This document shows, in pieces, positions 1-5,772 of a stretch of 9,090 nucleotides of DNA; position 1 is the first letter of the stretch; every line of letters starts with the position of its first letter. The notes beneath the pieces are model-generated. The model had not been told where the DNA came from and ran no database searches. It saw only the letters and a program-made list of their open reading frames with translations. Origin of the DNA: Methanoregula sp. (lineage in GTDB: Archaea > Halobacteriota > Methanomicrobia > Methanomicrobiales > Methanospirillaceae); assembly GCA_026394635.1 (NCBI GenBank), contig JAPKXV010000298.1, positions 1 to 9,090 of the forward strand, read 5' to 3'. The position numbers were made by a program, and so were the translations under genes.

Positions 1-2
1 AA

Positions 3-473
3 TTCGGGGGGCCGAAAGGGGATGTGTACGACCGGATTATCGTGAGGCTCCTTGAGATCGCCCAGTCCATCGATATTATCCAGCAGTGCCTGGATAATCT
101 GCCTGCCGGAGAGATCCTCTGGGAGAAGAAGCTGCCCAAACTGCTGCTCACCTTAAAAAAGGCACAGGGAGAGGCAATCGGCAGGGTGGAGGCTCCGAGA
201 GGCGAATGCATGCATTATGTCCGCATGGACGGGAACGAGGCCCCGGCGACATGGAAGGTGAAAGCATCCTCCTACAGCAACCTGATGTCCTGGATCCCCA
301 TGCTCAAAGGCGAGCAGCTGGCAGACGTCCCCATCATCGTGGCATCCATTGATCCCTGTATGTCCTGTACCGACCGGGTGACAATTATCCGGAACGGTTC
401 TGCAGATGACCTGACCAAGGAAGATCTGACGCGTCTTTCCCGTGAGAAGACAAGGAGGCTTTCACGATGCTGA
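3..473 (+). CDS. Energy-converting [NiFe] hydrogenase large subunit, Ech/Mbh type, C-terminal part (5' truncated by window)
   Basis: This is the C-terminal end of the catalytic large subunit of a membrane-bound group 4 [NiFe] hydrogenase, which exchanges electrons between reduced ferredoxin and protons/H2. The frame is open from the window edge, so the start lies outside. Visible are the RVEAPRGE segment and, at 351-377, DPCMSCTDR, the second CxxC motif that ligates the Ni-Fe centre (the first lies upstream, unseen). The Arg at the end of the motif replaces the His of many other hydrogenases, as is usual in Ech/Mbh enzymes. A 31-residue tail follows it and could be the peptide removed during maturation. 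The stop overlaps the next start by 7 bases (ATGCTGA), indicating translational coupling. The order large subunit, NuoH-like, ferredoxin matches the L-M-N end of Mbh operons better than the echABCDEF order, so Mbh-like is favoured but not proven. Confidence 0.9.
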   Translation, partial: FGGPKGDVYDRIIVRLLEIAQSIDIIQQCLDNLPAGEILWEKKLPKLLLTLKKAQGEAIGRVEAPRGECMHYVRMDGNEAPATWKVKASSYSNLMSWIPMLKGEQLADVPIIVASIDPCMSCTDRVTIIRNGSADDLTKEDLTRLSREKTRRLSRC

Positions 474-1468
474 CCGATCTCATCGGGACAGTGGCAGGAG
501 CGGTTCTTGTCGGTGTTTTCGGGATACTTGTCGCATTATTCCTGATGGGGGTTGACCGGATCGTGACCGCACGGATGCAGGCACGCATCGGCCCTCCGCT
601 CAGTCAGCCCCTGACGGATCTGCGCAAGCTCTTCACCAAGGAAAATGTGGTGCCCGCCAATGCCATACCCTGGCTCTTCAACCTGGCACCTGTTGTAGCG
701 CTGGCATCAGCTATCACCATCCTGCTCTATATTCCTGTCGGGGGATTTCCCCCTGTCCTTTCCGGCGGGGGAGACCTGATACTGGTCATGTATCTCCTGA
801 CCCTGCCGGCTCTCGCACTTGTTGCCGGAGGGTTTTCTTCCGGGTCACCGTACGCAACGGTGGGTGCACAGAGGGAGATGGTGACCATGATCGCGTATGA
901 GTTCCCGCTTGCCGTTGTGATCATCGCCATCGCATGGAAGCTTGCCGTTTCAGGGATCCCGCGCCCATTCATGCTGGCAAGCGTGCAAGCCAACCCAGTC
1001 TGGGGGCTTGTGGGCCCGCTCGGGATTATCGGCGTCCTTATCCTGTTCTTCGTCCTTCTCATCGTCACCCCGGCAGAACTCTCCCGCATCCCGTTCGATA
1101 CGCCGGAAGCCGAGACGGAGCTTGCCGGAGGGATCCTAGTGGAGTATTCAGGAAAGAACCTTGCCCTCTTTACTCTCACGCAGGGTGTGAAGACCGTGGT
1201 CATGGCCTCGCTTGTTGTGGCGCTCTTTATCCCTTACCGGCTCTCTGCATTACTCCCGGCACCGGTCATCCTGCAACCGGTTCTTGACCTGCTATTCTAC
1301 CTCGTCCTGGTGGTGCTGGTAGCTTTTGTAGCGGTAAGCCTGATCAGGGTTTCCATGGCCCGGTTCCGCATCAACCAGGTGGTATCGGTGTACTGGATAT
1401 ATATCAGCCTTATCGGCATTGCCGGCCTGCTGCTGGTTATGGCGGATCATTTCCTGAGGGTGGTGTGA
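467..1468 (+). CDS. Energy-converting hydrogenase membrane subunit, NuoH/EchB/MbhM-like
   Basis: This 333-residue polytopic membrane protein belongs to the NuoH (complex I subunit 1) family and anchors the hydrogenase peripheral arm, linking ferredoxin-H2 electron transfer to ion movement. Seen in the sequence: a hydrophobic first helix (about residues 4-28), then the family loop ARMQARIGPP with QPLTDLRKLFTKE after it, then GAQREMVTMIAYEFPLA, then the charged loop IPFDTPEAETELAGG followed by VEYSG, and further hydrophobic helices to the C-terminus (about eight in all by eye). The Glu- and Asp-rich TPEAETEL loop is the counterpart of the NuoH quinone-side loop, here used without quinone. An AGGAGG at 453-458, 8 bases before the ATG, supports the start, which overlaps the large-subunit stop. 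Whether EchB or MbhM is the closer relative cannot be settled by eye. Confidence 0.92.
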   Translation: MLTDLIGTVAGAVLVGVFGILVALFLMGVDRIVTARMQARIGPPLSQPLTDLRKLFTKENVVPANAIPWLFNLAPVVALASAITILLYIPVGGFPPVLSGGGDLILVMYLLTLPALALVAGGFSSGSPYATVGAQREMVTMIAYEFPLAVVIIAIAWKLAVSGIPRPFMLASVQANPVWGLVGPLGIIGVLILFFVLLIVTPAELSRIPFDTPEAETELAGGILVEYSGKNLALFTLTQGVKTVVMASLVVALFIPYRLSALLPAPVILQPVLDLLFYLVLVVLVAFVAVSLIRVSMARFRINQVVSVYWIYISLIGIAGLLLVMADHFLRVV

Positions 1469-1470
1469 CC

Positions 1471-1875
1471 ATGGTCCGCCTTCCCATGGTACCGGAACTG
1501 CTCCGGCAGCTCTTCAAAAGACCGGCCACCAACGCGTTTCCGGCCCGCTACCTCCCACCCTCAGTCACAGAGTTCCTTGCCAGGGTTGCCAAAGGAGAGG
1601 CTGCCATCAACCCCCCTGTACCGGTGCCCCCGAGGTTCCGGGGAAAGATCTCCTATGACCGGGAGTCGTGCATCGGATGCCAGCTCTGCCTGAAGGTCTG
1701 CCCGGCGCATGCCATCGAATTTCTCCCGGCAACAAAGCGTATCCGCATCTCTGTCGCCCAGTGCGTCTTCTGCTCCCAGTGCAATGATATCTGCCCGAAG
1801 GATTGCCTGCACATGACTCCGGAGTTCCTGCTGGCATGCGAGGATCGGTTCGCGGAGAGCCAGATTGTGGAATGA
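1471..1875 (+). CDS. Energy-converting hydrogenase ferredoxin subunit, EchF/MbhN-like (2x[4Fe-4S])
   Basis: This polyferredoxin subunit is the likely electron entry point between soluble ferredoxin and the hydrogenase small subunit. Two classical cluster motifs are visible, CIGCQLCLKVCP and CVFCSQCNDICP, each CxxCxxCxxxCP, enough for two [4Fe-4S] clusters. The N-terminal stretch (LFKRPATNAFP, then RFRGKISYDRESC) is typical of the EchF/MbhN/NuoI group, as is the conserved region after the second cluster (LHMTPEFLLA). The start is ambiguous. The ATG at 1471 lies 10 bases after GAGGG (1456-1460) and 2 bases after the preceding stop. A GTG at 1465, overlapping that stop as GTGA, would add two residues. 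The ATG is preferred for spacing. This is the last gene of the operon; a T8 tract follows about 25 bases after its stop. Confidence 0.92.
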   Translation: MVRLPMVPELLRQLFKRPATNAFPARYLPPSVTEFLARVAKGEAAINPPVPVPPRFRGKISYDRESCIGCQLCLKVCPAHAIEFLPATKRIRISVAQCVFCSQCNDICPKDCLHMTPEFLLACEDRFAESQIVE

Positions 1876-1900
1876 CCGGGGATATTCCTCATTTGAGATA

Positions 1901-1908
1901 TTTTTTTT
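1901..1908 (+). terminator. U-tract terminator of the hydrogenase operon
   Basis: An uninterrupted run of eight T residues begins 25 bases after the ferredoxin stop codon, in a spacer between convergent genes. Archaeal RNA polymerase can terminate at such tracts without a strong hairpin, and no strong stem is seen directly upstream. The position fits termination of the hydrogenase operon. The assignment is inferred from sequence only. Confidence 0.6.
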
Positions 1909-1985
1909 ATCCGCCGGATTGGTCCACGGGCACAAATTACAACATTCCCGCCGGCACTGAGGGTTCTGGTGCACTGTACCGCTGG

Positions 1986-2438
1986 TTATTTTGATTCAAG
2001 GACAGGAATACGATCAAGTTCTCCTGACGAAAGCACCTGCAGCAGACGGTCCGCCCCCTCCCTGACCGGAAGTGAAATCTCTTCCCCGGTGCCCGCACGT
2101 TCCGGCTGGATACCGATAAGGAGGATCCTTCCGGCGGTATCTGAGAGAAAGTCAATGAGGAGGGAAAGGGGGAGCTGGTGGGTTCCCATACTTACATCCG
2201 CTATCCTGGATCTTGGAATAATCCGGTATTCTCCAGTGGAACGGCCCATATCAGCAGAGTCAACAAGTACCAGGCAAGATGGCCGGGTTTTCCGTACTAT
2301 CCCGGTGAAGTTCTCCGGTGCGGTTCCACAGGCAAGGGAGATCCAGCCAGCCTTCCTGAACTGCTCAGATACATAGATACCAACGCCATCGTCCCCGTTT
2401 AACGGGTTGCCGATGCCAAGCAGGATGTTCGTTTCCAT
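1986..2438 (-). CDS. hycI: Hydrogenase maturation endopeptidase, HycI family
   Basis: This 150-residue nickel-dependent endopeptidase (M52 family) would remove the C-terminal tail of a hydrogenase large subunit after nickel insertion. Seen: the glycine-rich start GIGNPLNGDDGVG (residues 8-20) with the metal-ligand Asp at 16/17, a second acidic block VLVDSADMG (58-65), THQLPLSLLIDFL (86-98) with a candidate third ligand His87, and GIQPERAG further on. The DSADMG and THxxPL signatures and the GIQP segment are those of HycI-type proteases rather than HyaD/HybD. Length is normal for the family. It sits convergent to the Ech/Mbh-type operon, whose large subunit ends in DPCMSCTDR plus a 31-residue tail, making that subunit the natural substrate. 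It could also serve another hydrogenase elsewhere in the genome. The start ATG lies about 27 bases below an AT-rich box, suggesting a nearly leaderless mRNA. Confidence 0.9.
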   Translation of the reverse strand: METNILLGIGNPLNGDDGVGIYVSEQFRKAGWISLACGTAPENFTGIVRKTRPSCLVLVDSADMGRSTGEYRIIPRSRIADVSMGTHQLPLSLLIDFLSDTAGRILLIGIQPERAGTGEEISLPVREGADRLLQVLSSGELDRIPVLESK

Positions 2439-2458
2439 GGTCTGGAATCACGTCCTTG

Positions 2459-2471
2459 AATTATTTTTTAA
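2459..2471 (-). promoter_or_regulatory. Candidate TATA box for hycI
   Basis: On the minus strand the block TTAAAAAATAATT lies about 27 bases upstream of the hycI ATG. It is the most AT-rich stretch before the gene and is at the distance expected for an archaeal TATA box with transcription starting at or very close to the start codon. No purine-rich ribosome binding site is evident between box and ATG, which fits a leaderless transcript. Confidence 0.45.
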
Positions 2472-2734
2472 GTCTTTGGACCGGCAGATGCCAGTACAAG
2501 CCGTTGCCAGGAAGACATATACCGGTTTACCTGAAGGAAATGTTTACAAAATGTTCAGTGAGAGAGGTCATAATGGTGTGGGGGATGTTGTTGGAGCAGT
2601 TTTGGGATATCTCCCGGGATCCTGCGCATCCGCGCTGATGATAGGTGGCGATAGAGAGAAGTTTGTGCCGGGAGGATCGAAGAGGGAGGAGCCGGCACCG
2701 GAAAGCAAACACCCCCCGGCGCAATAACTTTTTT
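2472..2734. other. Spacer between hycI and DP1, no gene recognised
   Basis: Between the hycI promoter and the DP1 stop codon I see no recognisable gene. A plus-strand reading frame runs through it to a TAA at 2725-2727, but its codon choice is less GC-biased at third positions than that of the neighbouring genes, it has no ribosome binding site, and the peptide resembles nothing I know. A T8 tract at 2729-2736 follows that stop directly, so a plus-strand transcript ending here cannot be excluded. No tRNA shape was found. A short TGATGA near 2635 resembles a C box, but no matching D box follows. Confidence 0.4.
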
Positions 2735-3697
2735 TTACGCGAAGGTAAACGTCTCCGGCAGGAGCGTCTGCAGGTCGACGACCACCGCCTGAGCTGGCGT
2801 GGGGTTGACGTTCATCTGTTTCTGGAACGCAGTCTGGGACTGCCATGTGCCGGCATTGATGCCCAGCACCCCGCGGTAGGTCGTAATCCCCCGGATATGG
2901 ACATGACCGGTGTGGAGGATCTCGGGGACCGGATCGATGATCATCCTGTCCAGTCTGCCTGGGGCAATGGGGGTTTTCCTGCCGTATGCAGGCGCAAGGT
3001 GACGGCGCTGGAGCATCTCCTCCATCATCTTTCCGCTCTTGTCATAACTGGCGCCGGGGATCAGCCCGATCATATCATCGATCGACCGCCCGTGGTACAT
3101 CAGTATCCGGACCCCCTGCAGGTTGACCAGTGCCGGGTTCTCGACAAGGGTGCAGTTTTTTGGGAATTTTGTTGTGAACTGCTCCGGAATCACGGGCTGA
3201 GGCTCCGCCCCCCTCACCACATCATGGTTGCCCGGGGCAACGACGATCTGCATCCGTGAGGGGAGGTTGCGGAGCATCCCGGCAAAACAGTCGTACTGCT
3301 CGTAGATGTTCTTGATCTTCAGCTCCTGCTCCTGGCCGGGAAACACCCCGATACCATCGACAAGGTCACCGGCGATCAACAGGTACCCCGGGGGATCATC
3401 CTGCAGCCAGTCACTAAACCGGTTCCATTCCTTTTCAAGAAACGTGTTGCTGCCCACGTGCATATCGGAGATCAGCACCGCCCTCCCGGGAACATCACTT
3501 TTAAACGGGGTGTTGTCGATCCGGATGTCGGGGCGGAAGAGCTGATCGGCAAAGAAGAGTTTCCCGTCGTGCGACAGCTTCCCGCGAACGCCAATGGTCT
3601 CGTCATGGACGATCCGTTCCGCATCAGAAAATACCGGGCGATCTTTTCTGAAAAGAACAGAGATGGTGCCGGTGGGGTCTTCGAGATCGGCTATACG
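2735..3697 (-). CDS. polB: DNA polymerase II (family D) small subunit DP1, C-terminal fragment
   Basis: This is the C-terminal 320 residues of DP1, the small subunit of the archaeal replicative polymerase PolD, carrying its proofreading 3'-5' exonuclease. It opens with RIADLEDPTGTISVLF, the end of the OB-fold region, whose first codon begins exactly at the adapter edge (3697). The Mre11-like phosphoesterase domain follows, with all metal-binding motifs intact: SDMHVGS (Asp78, His80 of this fragment), GDLVDG (Asp111), PGNHD (Asn157, His158), MYHGRS (His202) and HTGHVHIRG (His265, His267). Active nuclease is therefore expected in the native protein. The C-terminus ends QTLLPETFTFA, a weak match to a PCNA-binding PIP box. 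The gene is separated from its N-terminal half by adapter sequence and lies in a different frame, so this is a broken assembly of a normal gene, not a degraded pseudogene. Confidence 0.95.
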   Translation of the reverse strand, partial: RIADLEDPTGTISVLFRKDRPVFSDAERIVHDETIGVRGKLSHDGKLFFADQLFRPDIRIDNTPFKSDVPGRAVLISDMHVGSNTFLEKEWNRFSDWLQDDPPGYLLIAGDLVDGIGVFPGQEQELKIKNIYEQYDCFAGMLRNLPSRMQIVVAPGNHDVVRGAEPQPVIPEQFTTKFPKNCTLVENPALVNLQGVRILMYHGRSIDDMIGLIPGASYDKSGKMMEEMLQRRHLAPAYGRKTPIAPGRLDRMIIDPVPEILHTGHVHIRGITTYRGVLGINAGTWQSQTAFQKQMNVNPTPAQAVVVDLQTLLPETFTFA

Positions 3698-3718
3698 AGA
3701 TCGGAAGAGCACACGTCT
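3698..3718 (+). other. Illumina TruSeq adapter remnant (assembly artefact)
   Basis: These 21 bases, beginning AGATCGGAAGAGC and ending ACACGTCT, are identical to the first 21 bases of the TruSeq read-1 adapter as I know it; the next bases (CAATC) depart from the adapter, which continues GAACTCC. On the minus strand they translate to the well-known contaminant peptides ETCALPI (N-terminal-half frame) and RVLFRS (C-terminal-half frame). They sit inside the DP1 gene at the point where its reading frame breaks. Twenty-one is also a common smallest k-mer size in short-read assemblers, so a graph join through an untrimmed adapter k-mer is a plausible cause. Confidence 0.96.
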
Positions 3719-4124
3719 CAATCATGCCGATGACCGTGCACTCCTCCTGCCGGTACCGGGTGGAGCGGATAAGCCCCTCGATCGGCATTGCCCCGGTACG
3801 GCTCCGGATCATGCCGCCCAGCCGCTGGTACCGGTCCCGGAAATAGTGGAGGAAGTCGGCGGTCCCGTTCACACCCCCGGATGTCCCGGCACTCCCGCTG
3901 ACAACATCAACCGACGGGGTTGTCAGGAACCGGGTCCCGTCGCGCAGCACACTTAAGCCCGGGATACATTTTGACGTGACAACAACGGTGCCCGGTGGGG
4001 CCTGCGCAATGATCTGCTCCACAAGGTTCAGGTTATCCTGCTCCTGGATGTACCGCACGACATCGGGGTGCACCTGGTGTTTTGCCTCAAGGAACCGGAG
4101 CGCGATCTGCTGCGCATCGAGCAT
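3719..4124 (-). CDS. polB: DNA polymerase II (family D) small subunit DP1, N-terminal fragment
   Basis: This is the first 135 residues of DP1, beginning MLDAQQIALRFLEAKHQVHP, which looks like the usual DP1 N-terminus. It runs to ECTVIGMI, where the OB-fold should continue but the frame enters adapter sequence. One further base (G at 3719) belongs to the next codon, so 3k+2 genuine bases are missing; from my memory of DP1 sequences about eight or nine codons (a segment like R-x-T-K-N-G-H) belong between GMI and RIADLEDPTG. The two halves then total about 464 residues, normal for the family. An earlier in-frame ATG at 4187 would add 21 residues but overlaps the likely TATA box; the ATG at 4124 is preferred. 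Confidence 0.92.
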
Positions 4125-4146
4125 GAATAATGTATTGCCGGCAGGA

Positions 4147-4160
4147 TGGATATAGCATAT
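4147..4160 (-). promoter_or_regulatory. Candidate TATA box for DP1
   Basis: On the minus strand GCTATATCC (4148-4156) is centred about 28 bases upstream of the ATG at 4124, the spacing of an archaeal TATA box giving a leaderless or nearly leaderless mRNA. No ribosome binding site is visible before that ATG, in agreement. This box decides the start: it lies inside the extension that would be coding if translation began at 4187. Confidence 0.5.
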
Positions 4161-4219
4161 CACAACGACATTTTTACGCCGGGGCATCAGGCCGGTTTTT
4201 TTAAGAAATCAATTTTTTT

Positions 4220-4249
4220 GCCCCTGCATCAGGATCAGGATGCGGGGGC
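4220..4249 (+). other. Strong GC-rich stem-loop between T-rich tracts
   Basis: GCCCCTGCATC (4220-4230) pairs with GATGCGGGGGC (4239-4249) over 11 base pairs, one of them a G-U wobble, around an 8-base loop. The wobble would be an A-C mismatch in a minus-strand transcript, so the fold is better as plus-strand RNA. T-rich tracts lie directly before it (4195-4219), not after, so it is not a standard plus-strand terminator. It sits between the divergent DP1 and signal-peptidase promoters and outside both predicted transcripts. Function unknown. Confidence 0.55.
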
Positions 4250-4317
4250 TTGCCTCTGGTCCGGGTCATATCCGCATCGCTCCTGAGCTCACCACTCCGG
4301 TTGACGGAACGGTACGG

Positions 4318-4324
4318 TATATTA
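4318..4324 (+). promoter_or_regulatory. TATA box of the signal peptidase gene
   Basis: TATATTA is centred about 32 bases upstream of the ATG at 4353. Transcription starting some 25 bases downstream would leave a leader of only a few bases. The purine stretch GCAGGAGA ends directly at the ATG, too close to act as a normal ribosome binding site, which also favours a leaderless mRNA. Confidence 0.5.
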
Positions 4325-4352
4325 ACCGTTACATCCAACAAAATGCAGGAGA

Positions 4353-5294
4353 ATGGCAGGGGAGAGAGAGCAAACGGGCATTCGGGCACGTATCGGGCAG
4401 TTCAGGACGAGCGGGCACTGGGCAGTCTCGCTTGTCCGGGACATCCTGTGGCTCGTTGCCGTTGTCGGGGGGATCGCGCTCGCGCTGTACCTTATCTGCG
4501 GGACATGGCCGGCAGTCGTCACCATCGAATCGGAGAGCATGGTGCCCCACATGAACGTGGGCGATCTGGTGGTTGTCGTGCAGAAAGACCGGTACGGGGA
4601 ATTCCGGACATGGGACGAGGGCAGGAGCACCAATACTACAAAATTCGGTGATTACGGCGATGTGATCATCTACCAGCCGAACGGCGCACCAAATCCTGTT
4701 ATCCCCATCCCGTTCATCTCGTCGGGAGTTCACGCGATCATCCACCGTGCAATGACACAGGCAGATGCCGGCGCGCCGGTACCCACCTATATCAATCCTT
4801 ACCGGGGACAGCATACCCCGCCCGGTTATCTCCCGCTGAGTGCCAGTACCATGACCATAGACGGGTATACCGTCCTGTATACCGGCACCTTCAAGGCAAC
4901 CGAAAAAATTGTGCTCGGGAAAAAGGATTTGTACCTCCAGACTCCCGACGGGCGATACGTCCTGCCCGCCGATCTCATACTGCCCGGTGCGGGATATGTG
5001 TGGGCGCATGGCGAACCGTCCGTGCACGACGGGTATATTACGAAGGGGGACAACAATATCGCAAGTGACCAGGGCAGCACCATAAACGGGCTCGGGACGC
5101 TCGAACCCGTAAAAGAGGAGTGGGTCATTGGAAAAGCGCTCTTTGCTGTCCCGCTGGTCGGGTATCTTCCCCTCCATATTGTCGAAGTGACCCTCGTCAT
5201 CCTTGTTCTGCTTGCACTGCACGAACTCTACCTCCGGTCAAAGGAGGAAAAAGCACAGGGACCCCTCAAGAAGGCCGGTAAGAAAAGGCGATGA
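4353..5294 (+). CDS. Signal peptidase I, archaeal/ER type (S26B)
   Basis: This 313-residue membrane-bound serine protease removes signal peptides from exported preproteins on the outer face of the cytoplasmic membrane. Seen: a transmembrane helix at about residues 28-50, the nucleophile motif TIESESMVPHM (Ser62), the box HAIIHRAM with His131 taking the place of the bacterial general-base Lys, and KGDNNIASDQG (231-241) with the conserved Asp residues 233 and 239. A second hydrophobic segment lies at about 264-293, followed by a basic tail ending KKAGKKRR. His131 and the GDNN box are about 100 residues apart, far more than the roughly 26 I recall for Methanococcus signal peptidase; the insert (about 135-225) is Pro/Gly/Tyr-rich and probably extracellular. 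The gene is divergent from DP1 and convergent with DUF1805, so monocistronic. Confidence 0.88.
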   Translation: MAGEREQTGIRARIGQFRTSGHWAVSLVRDILWLVAVVGGIALALYLICGTWPAVVTIESESMVPHMNVGDLVVVVQKDRYGEFRTWDEGRSTNTTKFGDYGDVIIYQPNGAPNPVIPIPFISSGVHAIIHRAMTQADAGAPVPTYINPYRGQHTPPGYLPLSASTMTIDGYTVLYTGTFKATEKIVLGKKDLYLQTPDGRYVLPADLILPGAGYVWAHGEPSVHDGYITKGDNNIASDQGSTINGLGTLEPVKEEWVIGKALFAVPLVGYLPLHIVEVTLVILVLLALHELYLRSKEEKAQGPLKKAGKKRR

Positions 5295-5344
5295 CCGGGA
5301 GGGCACTCCGGCAAACAGGGGAGATCCCCGCAACATTCCGATAA

Positions 5345-5357
5345 TTTTTTAAAAAAA
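5345..5357. terminator. Bidirectional T/A tract between signal peptidase and DUF1805
   Basis: T6 followed directly by A7 lies between two converging genes, 51 bases after the signal-peptidase stop and immediately after the DUF1805 stop on the other strand. Each strand thus has a U-tract after its gene. A small GGGG-AGAT-CCCC hairpin at 5318-5329 precedes it on the plus strand and may assist termination there. Confidence 0.55.
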
Positions 5358-5657
5358 TCAGAGCAGTTCCAGCGCCTGCTTGCCGGTCATCCCGGTCCGG
5401 ATGCCGCGCCCCATTGCCGAGCGGTTCGCTTCCTTTACGATCCCTTTCAGGATATCATCGGTATCAACAATCGACGGGCCGATTGCCGGTCTCACCTTTG
5501 CTGCGGGGTAGCTGAACGAATCGAGTGCCGCGACGTCAAATGCCCCGCATCCCACCATGCCGACATCTGTTTTGATGGCGACAAGATTTGCGGGACCAAG
5601 GGGGATGACAAAACCATCAGCCTCTTTTTTTACGAGTTTGATTTTATGCTGCTCCAT
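5358..5657 (-). CDS. DUF1805 family protein
   Basis: This 99-residue soluble protein appears to be of the DUF1805 family, small proteins of unknown function found across archaea and in some Firmicutes (YunC-like). The recognisable core is PLGPANLVAIKTDVGMVGCGAFDVAALD (about residues 19-46), followed by SYPAAKVRPA and a C-terminal helical part (DTDDILKGIVKEAN, then RTGMTGKQALELL). The length covers the entire family domain, so it is complete. AAAGAGGTT just before the ATG is a good ribosome binding site and supports the start. The gene is alone on its strand, divergent from the CofH-like gene and convergent with the signal peptidase, so the context gives no functional hint. The family identification is from memory of the motif. 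Confidence 0.75.
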   Translation of the reverse strand: MEQHKIKLVKKEADGFVIPLGPANLVAIKTDVGMVGCGAFDVAALDSFSYPAAKVRPAIGPSIVDTDDILKGIVKEANRSAMGRGIRTGMTGKQALELL

Positions 5658-5689
5658 ACCAACCTCTTTAGCAGAAGTGAGCGGTACGG

Positions 5690-5699
5690 AAATAATAAC
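5690..5699 (-). promoter_or_regulatory. Candidate TATA box for the DUF1805 gene
   Basis: On the minus strand GTTATTATTT lies about 38 bases upstream of the DUF1805 ATG, leaving room for a short leader that carries the ribosome binding site. It is the most AT-rich stretch in the 115-base divergent region shared with the CofH-like gene. Confidence 0.35.
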
Positions 5700-5772
5700 G
5701 TATGGAACATAATTGCGCTGGATTTATGGTGCCGGGTGCGCTATACTGCGGAAAGCAGGGTGTGAAGGGTTT

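Noticed and set aside
727..1203. Open frame of 158 codons on the minus strand
   Set aside because: It is antisense to the NuoH-like membrane subunit, which has clear family motifs; composition is typical of a shadow.
2630..2660. C/D box small RNA suggested by TGATGA
   Set aside because: The preceding base does not fit the C-box consensus and no CTGA D box follows at a suitable distance.
2645..3259. Open frame of 204 codons on the plus strand
   Set aside because: It is mostly antisense to the exonuclease domain of DP1, where all metal-binding motifs are on the minus strand.
3458..3956. Plus-strand frames containing peptides such as RSEEHTSQ and DRKSTRLN
   Set aside because: These peptides are translations of the adapter at 3698-3718, a known contaminant signature, not real proteins.
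2735..4124. A naturally split or inteinless two-gene DP1
   Set aside because: The break coincides exactly with adapter sequence and loses a few codons; no second start, promoter or ribosome binding site belongs to the C-terminal half.
4329..5222. Long open frame (297 codons) on the minus strand
   Set aside because: It lies antisense to the signal peptidase, whose catalytic motifs are intact; the product is rich in His, Asp, Arg and Pro with no recognisable domain, as expected for a shadow of a GC-rich gene.
5713..5772. Upstream TTG start for the CofH-family gene
   Set aside because: The extra 20 residues do not look like family sequence, and the region overlaps the likely promoter; the ATG at 5773 has a better upstream context.
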